Both the position numbers and the translations under genes were made by a program. Below are positions 1-10,090 of a stretch of DNA of 56,310 bases, in pieces (position 1 is the stretch's first letter; the number at the start of each line of letters is the position of its first letter). This DNA is from Nemertoderma westbladi (lineage: Eukaryota > Xenacoelomorpha > Nemertodermatida > Nemertodermatidae), in NCBI GenBank assembly GCA_032718475.1, contig JAUCBJ010000239.1, positions 1 through 56,310 on the forward strand, read 5' to 3'. The notes under the pieces were generated by a model that was not told the origin of the DNA, did no database searches, and worked only from the letters and a program-made list of their open reading frames with translations.

Positions 1-29
1 TATCAAATAGGAGAAGGGAGGATACTGGA

Positions 30-152
30 CGCAATCCCATCTTGCCAATTACTACTACTACTAGGATCGGCATGCTGCATTGCAGCTGCATTTTAAGAAT
101 GCTGTGCCGGCTGTCAACAAATTGCACCGCCACAACTCCCTATCACCCATGG
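30..152 (-). mobile_element. RTE-like LINE 3' end fragment
   Basis: On the minus strand this matches the 3' end of the LINE at 8326-9727. The stretch at 57-152 is nearly identical to 8330-8427, including the segments that read GCACCGCCACAACTCCC and GGCATGCTGCATTGCAGC on the plus strand. It ends in a short run of CTA/TAG triplets near 50-63, which may be the LINE's simple 3' tail. No coding capacity remains. It is a 5'-truncated, dead copy. Confidence 0.7.
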
Positions 153-177
153 TCCCGCCTAATATCCCGCCTCAATG

Positions 178-400
178 TTAAATTCTCAATTCGGGATAGG
201 AGCAGGTTACTGTGGCACGTTATTTAACCAAATCAATAAACTAAACACAATAGAACAGGTTACAGTTTTAGTTTTGAGTGTAATCAGCTGTTATTTGGGT
301 CGAATTCCCTTGGAGAGGGATGGAATTTTATTGCGTCCTGTTTCCTACGCTATCTACAAATAGTACCCCCACGTTGTGGGGCCATCGCGCAGCGCGAGAT
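178..400 (+). repeat. Dispersed repeat, copy 1
   Basis: The block contains GGAGCAGGTTACTGTGGCA, AACCAAATCAATAAA and GTAATCAGCTGTTATTTG. It recurs in the same order at 15360-15545 and, in shorter tandem form, at 11451-11545. The right end carries GTGGGGCCATCGCGCAGCGCG, which resembles motifs near 15709-15735, 47750 and 48354. I see no coding potential or target duplication. It is probably a non-autonomous element whose family I cannot name. Confidence 0.6.
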
Positions 401-1654
401 CTATATGTGAAATTGTATAAATATATCCAGACATCGTCTATAGTAAATACAAAATTTATTGACAATAATTTATTGTACAGTATTATATGTAGACTGTATT
501 TTTATATTAAAAACATTAGAAGGCCCTTCCAAAGTTATTAAGCATGACGATGAGATATACTTAGCGGCCTACCGTAAATTGCACTACATCACATCAGAAA
601 CTGTCTCATTTTATGAGAAAACTTCATAATGTAGGTCATCTGTGATAATATCGTGAAAATGTAGGAATGGGTTCAAAAGTTAAGCTTATTAGACGATTAT
701 ATTTCGTGCCACCTAGCGCCAGATAGTGACAATGCGGGCGTCGTCGTAATTCCACAGGCAATTTGTGAAAGTTAACCAAAACTTTATCTAAACTGTTCAT
801 AGATTGTCCCACTTCAAATCACATTTTATTACTGCACTTGCGCACGTTATTACGTGTAGTATTACGTGAGTGCGTAGGCCTATATGATACTAGTACGTGC
901 GGATGTGTTAGAAATTATTTTTTCTTCAAAGTCATGTCCCTTTAGGAAAGCTAATACTTGCCTCAGTCAAAACTGGCAAGAACGAAAATAAAACTAGATT
1001 CCGCTTTCCTATTTGTGCATTGTTCCTAGCCATTGGACGTGTTTACTGTTACTTGTTCCATTGTAGTACATAATTCCATAAACTTTGTCCTTAGATGATG
1101 ATGGATGTTTAACTTAGTGTGCTTCTGCTTATACAGTATTTATATTGGGTTTGTAGTTGATTGGGAGGTATTATTTATCTATTATATTTTTTGTATTATT
1201 TAGCACACGTACTTGAATTTGTTTAAGGCCTATTTATAGTATTTATATTCTTTTCAATTGTGTTTCCTGTGGTACCGTTTACCGTTTAGTGTGGGTTGAT
1301 GCAGTAGTTTATAGACCTACTGCTTTACTGTCACTGTAGGTACTGTAGGTCATGAGAAACCGAGTGCAGTGATATGCGGCTGTGCGATGATGTGGGAATT
1401 ACAAAATAGGAAGTTATGTTATACAATTGAATTATTTATAATATATTATTAAAGCTACAGTATGTTTTAATGTATCATTTGTGCGTTGACTTAATTTAAT
1501 TGTCTTCATATCGCTTTATTGTGTTGTGCACAGTATAATATTTAATTTATTAATTAAATTATTGTGATACAGGATATTAAACCGTCAGATTATTATAACC
1601 CTTTCATATTTTGAAATATAAAGATTATGTCGCATTATTATGGAGGCACTCTAG
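401..1654. other. AT-rich stretch without recognisable features
   Basis: No reading frame, RNA gene or clear repeat was found here. The sequence is AT-rich, with stretches such as the AATTTATTAATTAAATTATT near 1540, and runs up to the minisatellite. Confidence 0.6.
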
Positions 1655-4550
1655 CAACTCTGTAGTGGCACCAACTCATAATGGAGCCATTCTAGTGGCA
1701 CCAACTCATAATGGAACCATTCTGGTGGTACCAACTTATAATGGAGCCATTCTAGTGGTACCAATTCATAATGTAGCCATTCTAGTGGTACCAACTCATA
1801 ATGGAGTCTTTCTAGTGGCACCAACTCATAATGGAGCCATTCTAGTGGGCACCAACACATAATGGAGCCATTATAGTGACACCAACTCATAATGTAGCCA
1901 TTCTGGTGGTACCAACTCATAATGGAACCATTCTAGTGGGCACCAACTCATAATGGAGCCATTCTGGTGGTACCAACTCATAATGGAACCATTCTAGTGG
2001 CGCCAACTCATAATTGAGCCATTCTAGTGGCACCAACTCATAATGGAGCCATTCTGGTGGTACCAACTCATAATGAAGCATTCTAGTGGCACCAACTCAT
2101 AATGGAGCCATTCTAGTGACACCAACTCATAATGTAGCCATTCTGGTGGTACCAACTCATAATGGAACCATTCTAGTGGGCACCAACTCATAATGGAGCC
2201 ATTCTGGTGGTACCAACTCATAATGGAACCATTCTAGTGGCGCCAACTCATAATTGAGCCATTCTAGTGGCACCAACTCATAGAGGAGCCATTCTAGTGG
2301 GCACCAACTCATAATGAAGCATTCTAGTGGCACCAACTCATAATGAAGGCACTCTAGTGGTACCAACTCATAATGGAGCCACTGACCATTCTAGTGGCAC
2401 CAACTCATAGTGGACCCATTCTAGTGGCACCAACTCATAATGGACCCATTCTAGTGACACCAATTCATAATGGAGTCATTCTAGTGGCTCCAACTCATAA
2501 TGGAGCCATTCTAGTGGCACCAACTCATAATGGAGCCATTATACTGGAGCCATTCTAGTGGGCACCAGCTCACAATGGAGCCACTCTAGTGGTACCATAT
2601 CATAATGGAGGCACTCTAGTGGCACCAATTCAAAATAGAGGCACTCTAGTGGCACCAACTCATAATTGAGCCATTCTAGTGGCACCAACTCATAATTGAG
2701 CCATTCTAGTGGTACCAACTCATAATGGAACCATTCTAGTGGGCACCAACTCATAATGGAGCCATTCTGGTGGTACCAACTCATAATGGAACCATTCTAG
2801 TGGCGCCAACTCATAATTGAGCCATTCTAGTGGCACCAACTCATAATGGAGCCATTCTGGTGGTACCAACTCATAATGGAACCATTCTAGTGGCGCCAAC
2901 TCATAATTGAGCCATTCTAGTGGCACCAACTCATAGAGGAGCCATTCTAGTGGGCACCAACTCATAATGAAGCATTCTAGTGGCACCAACTCATAATGAA
3001 GGCACTCTAGTGGTACCAACTCATAATGGAGCCACTGACCATTCTAGTGGCACCAACTCATAGTGGACCCATTCTAGTGGCACCAACTCATAATGGACCC
3101 ATTCTAGTGACACCAATTCATAATGGAGTCATTCTAGTGGCTCCAACTCATAATGGAGCCATTCTAGTGGCACCAACTCATAATGGAACCATTATACTGG
3201 AGCCATTCTAGTGGGCACCAGCTCACAATGGAGCCACTCTAGTGGTACCATATCATAATGGAGGCACTCTAGTGGCACCAATTCAAAATAGAGGCACTCT
3301 AGTGGCACCAACTCATAATTGAGCCATTCTAGTGGCACCAACTCATAATTGAGCCATTCTAGTGGTACCAACTCATAATGGAACCATTCTAGTGGGCACC
3401 AACTCATAATGGAGCCATTCTGGTGGTACCAACTCATAATGGAACCATTCTAGTGGCGCCAACTCATAATTGAGCCATTCTAGTGGCACCAACTCATAAT
3501 GGAGCCATTCTGGTGGTACCAACTCATAATGAAGCATTCTAGTGGCACCAACTCATAATGGAGCCATTCTAGTGACACCAACTCATAATGTAGCCATTCT
3601 GGTGGTACCAACTCATAATGGAACCATTCTAGTGGGCACCAACTCATAATGGAGCCATTCTGGTGGTACCAACTCATAATGGAACCATTCTAGTGGCGCC
3701 AACTCATAATTGAGCCATTCTAGTGGCACCAACTCATAGAGGAGCCATTCTAGTGGGCACCAACTCATAATGAAGCATTCTAGTGGCACCAACTCATAAT
3801 GAAGGCACTCTAGTGGTACCAACTCATAATGGAGCCACTGACCATTCTAGTGGCACCAACTCATAGTGGACCCATTCTAGTGGCACCAACTCATAATGGA
3901 CCCATTCTAGTGACACCAATTCATAATGGAGTCATTCTAGTGGCTCCAACTCATAATGGAGCCATTCTAGTGGCACCAACTCATAATGGAGCCATTATAC
4001 TGGAGCCATTCTAGTGGGCACCAGCTCACAATGGAGCCACTCTAGTGGTACCATATCATAATGGAGGCACTCTAGTGGCACCAATTCAAAATAGAGGCAC
4101 TCTAGTGGCACCAACTCATAATTGAGCCATTCTAGTGGCACCAACTCATAATTGAGCCATTCTAGTGGTACCAACTCATAATGGAGCCATTCTAGTGGCA
4201 CCACCTCATAATGGAACCATTCTAATGGGCACCAACTCATAGTGGACCCATTCTAGTGGCACCAACTCATAATGGACCCATTCTAGTGACACCAATTCAT
4301 AATGGAGTCATTCTAGTGGCTCTAACTCATAATGGAGCCATTCTAGTGGCACCAACTCATAATGGAGCCATTATACTGGAGCCATTCTAGTGGGCACCAG
4401 CTCACAATGGAGGCACTCTAGTGGCACCAATTCAAAATAGAGGCACTCTAGTGGCACCAACTCATAATTGAGCCATTCTAGTGGCACCAACTCATAATTG
4501 AGCCATTCTAGTGGTACCAACTCATAATTGAGCCACTCTAGTGGTACCAA
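1655..4550. repeat. Minisatellite, about 30-bp unit with higher-order structure
   Basis: About 96 imperfect tandem copies of a unit near 30 bp are visible. The core reads CCATTCTAGTGG, then CACCAACTCATAATGGAG. Variants substitute GGTACC for GGCACC or TTGAG for TGGAG, and some units lose or gain one to three bases. Above the unit there are larger repeats. A variant block near 2373 recurs at 3026 and 3829 (653 and 803 bp apart) and partly at 4243. The block at 2024 recurs at 3480. Because the unit length divides by three, several frames stay open on both strands, but these are products of the repeat and not proteins. Confidence 0.97.
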
Positions 4551-4739
4551 CGTAAAAATATCGAAAGCAAACATCGCGAGTATAGTACTAGCTAGTACCG
4601 GTACCATAGAAACAAAAATAAATATTGTTTTTGTAAATAAACTAGCCACCAATTGATAGCGGATCCATCCGCTGCACGCCACCTACCGAGAGAATGGGGG
4701 ACGGAGTGATTTACGAATCACAACCAGGTATCCAATATC

Positions 4740-5120
4740 CAATATAATATTGCATACCAAGGAACACACTCAAAAGAATATAAAATTCATTTTCCTAGCT
4801 TTAATTTAAATTTGTCCCAAATAGGTTGTTTGTGTCCCATATAAGGTGTTTGTGTCCCAAAATGCCTGCAGCTTTCTCAAAATGATTTCAAATAGTTCAT
4901 AAATGTAATGGAATACTGAAAAGAATATCGAATTCATTATCATAGCTTTACATCCAATTTGTCCCAAATAGGTTGTTTGTGTCCCATATAGGGTGTTTGT
5001 GTCCCATATGGGGTGTTTATGTCCCATATGGGATGTTTGTCTCCCAAATAGCGTGTGACTTTCTCCAAATGATTTCATATAGTTTCTAAATGTAATCTTT
5101 TCAGTATTGGCTCATTCCAT
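4740..5120. repeat. Left arm of foldback element (tandem sub-repeats)
   Basis: Two or so units of roughly 150 bp contain runs of GTCCCATATAGGGTGTTTGT and GTCCCAAATAGGTTGTTTGT. The arm is inverted relative to the arrays at 7465-7826 and 9733-10090, which read CCCTATATGGGACACAAACA. The inner boundary is marked by GGCTCATTCCATG at about 5108, mirrored by CATGGAATGAGCC near 7466. The architecture resembles a foldback transposon with long inverted repeats built from satellite-like units. Confidence 0.75.
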
Positions 5121-6793
5121 GCAAATGTCAACCGCAGGGCCAATTTTGAAAAACGTGAATTATTGCTTCTCATATCAATTTTCAGAACCACTATATGATG
5201 CGGCTTACAAATTGAATACAAAAAACCGCATCAAAATTGGTTAACTTTCTGAAATCTGGTGTTATTCGCCCTTACCTCTAAAACTGCAAAAATACATTGA
5301 ACTGAGTGCATAATGTGACCTCCTCGTTTTATGAGTAGCTTTAGGCAGAAGGTAACGTAATAGAGTACTTTTCGAAGCAAAACAATCATATTTTCTAATG
5401 AAATCATTTGCTGTCAATAAAAACAACGTTGTGTCTAAAAGTTAATTGCTCAAAGTCTACTTACATCATAATGTCCCGCACTTTACGCTGAACACCATAT
5501 TTTGTTTGTATAGGATAGACATATTATAATACTGTAGCATGATGTTATTTCGTTTGTAAAACACAAATATATGTATCTTTAATCTGGAGTAGGCCTACTT
5601 AGTTTGTTTGTGGTGTCTCATGTTTTGTGGTATACAGGTCTCCCACACTTTACGTAAAGTGCGGGACAAAAAGTAGAAATATCAAAGGAAGTAGACTAAG
5701 CGTGTACTTTACATAGATCGAAGAACTTCAACTGGAATAATCATAACAGACATTTTAACTCCATAGAAATCTCTGATATTAAGACACTATGAAAAAATGC
5801 ATGAAGATCACATGTATTTCAGTAAATAAAATATTCTCAAAATTTTAATTCCTCTATTTGTATTTGTATTAGTATTTCCAAACTCTGAATAATATTTGTA
5901 GACCTGCCATTAACCCCTTCCAGGCTGGAGCGTATTGCAAGCTCCCATGCCACGGCCTAGACCGTACATTGTATGCTACTATTTATTAACTGAGAAAACT
6001 GCCCTCTTTTACGAACACATGTTTGGGAATTACCTTTTTGAAAAATATTCTCCACTTAATTATATTCACTTATTCGTAAAAGTGCCCTTTCCGGCAAAGC
6101 AAATATTAAAGTTACATTAGCAGCTAGAACATGTTAGGGTTCACATTATCCCAGTGCCAATGTGCTTTAAAAAGTACCCCACACATTTCGTATCGGACTT
6201 GGATATTTGTCATTATTTAAAAAATTAAAAAGTGCCCTTTTTTGAAAAAAACGAACCGACCTTTTAAAATCCTGGCTACGGGCCTGTAACGGTTTTATGG
6301 GTGCACTATACAGTTCCAGGTCTAATCAGGCTATCTAATCTGTATTACATTAGGCGCATTATACAGCGCACTTAAATGGTAATTTTACATAAGCCTAAAA
6401 TAATATTGAACTGCCTTGAGGTAATAATACAGTAAGTAGGAGCCACGCTGTACTAGGGCTTAGGCTACAAACAAATTATACAAACAAATTTGCTATCGCT
6501 GTGTCTACTCTTCTGTTTTACTTACAGTATTATGTATGCACTATATGTTGGCCTCCATTTGTTTTTCTCCTCCATTTGGGGGTGTTCGTACATTGCCAGT
6601 GGTGGTAGAGCAATGTTTTTGCGTCCTTTTTTTTTTTATGCTGGGCCAATTTTGAGAAAGGAAAAGGAAAAACTTGTTTTGAAACTTTGATACGTTACGC
6701 ATCCCAACATTGGAATGCTGGAATGGCGTATTAAAGCCCGCGCAGCCGTATGTTGGAGGCCTATTAATTATATCTATAATCCATGCGGTAATT

Positions 6794-6824
<31 letters not shown>

Positions 6825-7464
6825 ACTCGCCTCATCACTACAGTGTGCACTGTGTACTATAGAGGCCGGACCTCCAGTGGAATTGTATGCTTTAAATACT
6901 TTAACACTTACTTGACAGACTCCTCCACACTCACTTACTTTACACTACATTATACTGTAGATGTACGCAGTAGTAAGGGGCTTTACAGGGCCAACTAAGT
7001 TTGGTGGGTTAGGTTTTGGTAGGTTTAGTTGTATTGTCATTCATCTTTAAGTTCAAATTATATGTAGCAATCTCACTGAAAAGTTTATAACTATCACTGA
7101 TCCGCTCCACTGTTTCATTGAGGTTACCTACCAGCTTACTAAATGGCTGGCTAATTTATTTAATATCTAGGAACATCACGAAACCATAGCTTGCCCACTA
7201 ACTTTACGCAATTCGCTGAACTTTAGCAATGAATTTGACAGTTAAGAATTTCAATTTCGTACGCGTCCCACACTTAACAATTTTTTGAAGCAATAATTCT
7301 GAGACATAAACTGCTGCAGGTTTTCCAAACTGCTTTTTTTTTACTCAACCGATAATTGGTTTTTCTAAGAAACACAAGCATTACCGGTATAATATTTTAG
7401 TTCATTTTCTTGATGTGCAGTACTAAAGTTAAAGTATGCAAAAAAAAGTCGTACGAATGTCCCA
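5121..7464. other. Core of foldback element, no convincing gene
   Basis: This 2.3 kb segment between the inverted arms has no recognisable protein. The motif TCCCACACTTTACGT or close relatives occurs near 5472, 5640 (as a near palindrome with GTAAAGTGCGGGA), 7265 and 7457. A sequence ending CCTGGCTACGGGCCTG at about 6280 looks like the terminus of another small DNA element, but I could not find the matching end. A 27-base C run lies at 6798-6824. Confidence 0.5.
6798..6824. repeat. Poly-C tract (27 C)
   Basis: An uninterrupted run of 27 cytosines between ATTTTAA and ACTCGC. Its true length is likely polymorphic and prone to sequencing error. Confidence 0.95.
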
Positions 7465-7826
7465 CGCTTTACATGGAATGAGCCTATTACATTACATTTA
7501 TAAACTATTTGAAATCATATTGAGAAAGCCACAGGCTATTTGGGACGCAAACACCCTATATGGGACACAAACAACCTATTTGGGATAAATTTAAATTAAA
7601 GCTAGAAAAATGAATTTTATATTCTTTTGAGTATTACATTACATTTAGAAACTATTTAAAAGCAATTCACACCCTATATGGGACACAAACACCCTATATG
7701 GGACAAAAACAACCTATTTGGGACAAATTGGATTTAAAGCTATGATAATGAATTCGATATTCTTTTCAGTATTCCATTACATTTATAAACTGTTTGAAAT
7801 CATATTGTGAAAGCCACAGGCTATTT
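7465..7826. repeat. Right arm of foldback element, first part
   Basis: Tandem units contain GAAAGCCACAGGCTATTTGG and CCCTATATGGGACACAAACA, inverted relative to 4740-5120. The array is cut at 7826 by the LINE/SINE insertion and resumes at 9733, where the text picks up as GGGATACAAATACC. Confidence 0.75.
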
Positions 7827-7950
7827 ATTATAACTTTTTGTTGGGCACAGCTTTTGCAAAGTCGGCAATGACGTCCAGGTGGGATTGAACTGGTGACTTC
7901 CGGGTTTGAAGTCTGAAGCTCTAACCATTCAGCTAGCGGCTCAGGTAAAA
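7827..7950 (-). mobile_element. tRNA-derived SINE
   Basis: On the minus strand the sequence begins with a tRNA-like head. An A-box-like TAGCTGAATGG lies in a D-arm context (near 7925-7938). A B-box-like AGTTCAATCCC follows, as expected for an internal RNA polymerase III promoter. The putative anticodon loop reads CTTCAAA, and no good acceptor stem is visible. The body continues as GACGTCATTGCCGACTTTGC and ends near TTATAAT. It is a SINE and not a functional tRNA gene. Confidence 0.6.
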
Positions 7951-8261
7951 AATAGACCTGGTAATACTATCTGATACCTTGTATGTCCGCAATTTACCTC
8001 CTCATGGCCTCTCATCTGTCATACCATCTGCTGCCACTGTGCTCAACCCTACCGTACTTGGCCGTCTTTAACCACTCGCTACAATGAAAGGTAGTATATT
8101 AACCATGAACCAGCACGGCCACAATGATTAATTATACACTCTAACTACTAATTTAGGTAGGACAATTACTCCCATAGAGAAATGCGACCGGTATATTTAT
8201 AATTTATTATTGGTGTTATGGGTGAAAGAGTGGTTTCATATTACTGTATTATACTTTTGCA

Positions 8262-8325
8262 AAGTCGGCAATGACGTCCAGGTGGAATCGAACTGGTGAC
8301 TTCCGGGTTTGAAATCTGCTATTTG
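8262..8325 (-). mobile_element. Partial SINE-like segment at the LINE 3' end
   Basis: This minus-strand segment repeats about 60 bp of the SINE at 7827-7950, from the anticodon-like region through TTCGATTCCACCTGGACG and TGCCGACTTTGCAAAAG, but lacks the A box. It directly follows the LINE 3' sequence. Either a 5'-truncated SINE inserted here, or the LINE and SINE share a 3' tail. Confidence 0.5.
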
Positions 8326-8366
8326 GGCTAGTAGTAGGATTGGCATGCTGTATTGCAGCTGCATTT

Positions 8367-9686
8367 TTAAGAATGCTGTGCAGGCTTGTCAACAAAATTG
8401 CACCGCCACAACTCCCTATCACCCATGACATTTGCTAGATCATCCGCATCTTCAAGGCCAGTGTCCTTTAAGATGCGTCTCAAGAAAGTCATGGGCTGTC
8501 CACCATGCTTATTCACTCCATGAGGCTGCCAAAGTACAAGATTATGCACTGGCTGGTCCTCACGGCGAAAGCAATGTCCTGCAAAGCGGAGGCGATTTAG
8601 TTCTAGTGTCAAGCTTGGGGGAACCAATGAGACACCTCCAATGTTATATAGTGTCTGGTTGGAGATGTGTGCATTGTACTTGACACAATGAACCCGGCGT
8701 AGCATTCTTGTGAATGTGCCATCCAGAGATTTGGTGTCCTCAGCAGTTAGAGCCCAGCATGGACTCCCATAGAGGAGTACTGGAACTACTGCTGCTCTAA
8801 ATAATCGGACCTTAAGTTTCCGATTAATTCTCGGTGACTTCCAAATCCTGGAAAGCCTATTCAAGGCTGCCCATGCCTTTCCCTTACGTATTCGAAGGTC
8901 CTCACCTGACTTCCGGATCCATGATCCCAGGTAACAGAAGTCATCCACATGCTCAAGCATACCATCCTTTGAGCTTATGCTCATCCGATCAGAGACTTGC
9001 TGAGGACTTTCAAAGTTAACTGTCAGAATTTTGGTCTTTCTGGAGTTAATAAAAAGACCAACACTAGAAGCAGCATGTTCTAATGAGCTGAGGAGCCGTT
9101 GGGCTTCCTCTAATGATTCTGAGAGTACTCCTAAGTCATCAGCAAAGTCTAGATCAGTTAGGTACTTGGCAGGATTTCCTCGACTTCTGGAGCCAGTAGG
9201 TGGAGTTATCATCACCCCATCATCATTATAATGATCTAAGGACATGCGTAGAACATAGTCAACCACAATAATGAACAAGAATGGTGCAAGTGTGTCTCCT
9301 TGGAGGACGCCCCATAACACTTCAAATGGTTCTGTGTCACCGTCAACAGTAGACACAAATGTTGTCGAACCATCGTATACTGATCTGATTGCTGCAATAA
9401 TTTCATCAGGAATCCCATATAATGAAAGTATGCTGAACATACGTGAGCGAGAGACTGAATCAAAGGCCTTGAAGAAGTCAACAAAGATAACAGCCAGATG
9501 CCTGTCTTTCTTTTTTGATAACTCTTCAATTATCCTTCTAAGTGCCAAAATGGGCTCCATGGTCCCACGACCTTTACGGAACCCATTCTGATTTCCACGG
9601 AGCAGTCTCTCAATGGGATCCCTGATGCGATTTAATAGAATCCTATTGTATAGCTTTGGGATGGATGGTATGGCTTTGTCTCTCAA
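8367..9686 (-). pseudogene. RTE-like reverse transcriptase, C-terminal 439 residues
   Basis: The frame is open for 439 residues and holds most of an RTE-type reverse transcriptase. QNGFRKGRGTMEP lies near residues 33-45, the catalytic-region motif DFFKAFDS at 70-77, GVLQGDTLAPFLF at 126-138 and the active-site FADD at 181-184. The thumb and C-terminal region has LLYGSPCWALT (305-315) and RFAGHCFRR (367-375), as usual for RTE-like elements. The endonuclease and the start of the reverse transcriptase are missing, so the first Met is not the native start; it lies in the duplicated 5' junction. The catalytic motifs are intact, so the loss of function comes from 5' truncation and not decay. Confidence 0.85.
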
Positions 9687-9727
9687 TGGGATCCCTGATG
9701 CGATTTAATAGAATCCTATTGTATAGC
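9609..9727. repeat. 70-bp tandem duplication at LINE 5' junction
   Basis: The text beginning TCTCAATGGGATCCCTGATG at 9609 repeats at 9679, and each copy runs to ATTGTATAGCT. The second copy is the outer LINE end. Such duplications can arise when target-primed reverse transcription switches template at the 5' junction. Confidence 0.85.
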
Positions 9728-9732
9728 TATTT

Positions 9733-10090
9733 GGGATACAAATACCATATATGGGACAAAAACAACCTATTTGGGACAAATTGAAATTAAACCTATGATA
9801 ATGAATTCTATGTTCTTTTGAGTATTCCATTACATTTAGAAACTATTTAAAATCATTTTGAGATAGTCACACGCTATATGGGATACAAACAAACTATTCG
9901 GGACAAATTGGAATTATAGCTACAGTATGATAATGAATTATATATTCCTTTGAGTATTCCATTACATTTAGAAACTATTTGAAATTCTTTTTGAAAAAGC
10001 CACAGGCTATTTTGGACAAAAACACCCTATATGGGACACTAACAACCTACAGTATTTGGGGCAAATTTTAGACTTATTAAGGACCATTTG
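9733..10090. repeat. Right arm of foldback element, continued
   Basis: Two to three further units contain CCTATTTGGGACAAATTG and GTATTCCATTACATTTAGAA. They continue the array interrupted at 7826. The repeat fades at about 10090 after a unit with GGCAAATTTTAGAC. Confidence 0.7.

Larger units (their letters stand above)
8326..9732 (-). mobile_element. 5'-truncated RTE-like LINE (copy A)
   Basis: This non-LTR retrotransposon fragment carries the 3' half of a reverse-transcriptase ORF. Its 5' end lies at about 9725 inside a foldback-arm repeat. The bases GCTATTT flank the composite LINE plus SINE insertion at 7820-7826 and 9726-9732 and are compatible with a target duplication, although the LINE end itself contains TATAGCT. 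The 5' end also carries a tandem duplication (first unit 9609-9678). The element appears full at its 3' side, and the SINE-like sequence follows. Confidence 0.85.

Noticed and set aside
1611-4240. Many open frames of 60-100 residues with a repeated ELVPLEW-type sequence
   Set aside because: They come from a 30-bp tandem unit whose length divides by three, which leaves several frames open on both strands. No start context, domain or homology supports a protein.
7845-7945. Possible selenocysteine tRNA gene, because the loop reads CTTCAAA
   Set aside because: No proper acceptor stem and no long variable arm are visible. The segment has a SINE body and sits next to a LINE, so it is a SINE head.
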